Source of the DNA: Candidatus Methanoperedentaceae archaeon
GTDB taxonomy: Archaea > Halobacteriota > Methanosarcinia > Methanosarcinales > Methanoperedenaceae
NCBI GenBank assembly: GCA_003104905.1
Contig: PQAS01000030.1
Location: 20,401-84,400 of the forward strand
Reading direction: 5' to 3'
Length of the DNA stretch: 64,000 nucleotides
Part shown: positions 63,985-64,000 of the stretch, one piece after another
Layout: the number at the start of each line of letters is the position of its first letter
Numbering within the stretch: position 1 is the first letter of the stretch
Program-made: the position numbers and the translations under genes
Notes under the pieces: model-generated
Told to the model about the DNA's origin: nothing
The model's input: the letters and a program-made list of their open reading frames with translations, nothing else
Databases searched by the model: none

Positions 63985-64000
63985 CTTTGACAGATAAATA

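Noticed and set aside
1..64000. The window being part of a Borg-like extrachromosomal element
   Set aside because: Housekeeping genes (heme operon, map, leu/HACN operon, tRNA, iscSU) dominate, and no dense intergenic tandem repeats are seen; a chromosome is more likely.

Overview
The window comes from an archaeon of the Methanosarcinales type, most likely a Methanoperedenaceae (ANME-2d) relative. Evidence: a methyl-coenzyme M reductase beta (McrB) N-terminus at 57.2 kb, archaeal-type heme, HACN/LeuD and methionine aminopeptidase genes, TATA-box promoters with short leaders, PAS-rich sensors, a tRNA without encoded CCA, and a UbiE/MenG methyltransferase implying menaquinone. The mcrB piece is a broken 5' fragment, so the genus is inference.

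Left part (0-9.7 kb): the start of a YgiQ-like radical SAM gene, an MscS channel, a tight siroheme/heme operon (ubiE-hemL-hemC-cobA-hemD, minus strand), a diadenylate-cyclase-domain protein, dapF followed by a hisF 3' remnant, an AAA ATPase and a PhnP-like metallo-beta-lactamase protein.

Respiratory part (9.9-17.2 kb): a lone HyfB/NuoL-type proton-pump subunit, an ABC ATPase, and a single-chain CcoN-CcoO-CcoP cbb3-type oxidase (882 aa, three c-heme sites) followed by a CcoS-like assembly protein and a small membrane protein. Two divergent lipoyl-carrier (GcvH-like) genes follow. A menaquinone- and heme-making archaeon with an oxidase fusion is the most striking biology here.

Middle part (17.2-34.6 kb): HAD phosphatase, DUF5658-like membrane protein, a TetR/S-layer-domain/FtsX/LolD export operon, a PAS-winged-helix regulator, IscU/IscS, then a bacterial-looking block of three DHFR/RibD-like reductases, two SRPBCC proteins, a SgcJ-like and a VOC protein in two operons with near-duplicate promoters. 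After it comes decayed DNA: a frameshifted DDE transposase piece, an IS200/IS605 relic with both hairpin ends, a truncated beta-helix surface protein, a truncated ATPase, an hsdM fragment, and tRNA-Phe.

Right part (34.6-64 kb): a MoxR-DUF58-BatA-vWA operon interrupted by a dispersed repeat, an operon with an HACN/isopropylmalate dehydratase small subunit, an unknown protein and isopropylmalate/homoisocitrate dehydrogenase, a large multi-PAS histidine kinase, a phosphate permease, a PMR1-like cation ATPase, two M24 peptidases, DsrE, a flippase, the mcrB fragment joined directly to a Fic gene, a PAS-wHTH regulator divergent from an HsdR across an ATAAGTAT operator array, and a PIN-GNAT-PUA/EVE-like fusion at the right edge. 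The 56.6-64 kb stretch looks like an accessory/defence island with rearrangement scars.
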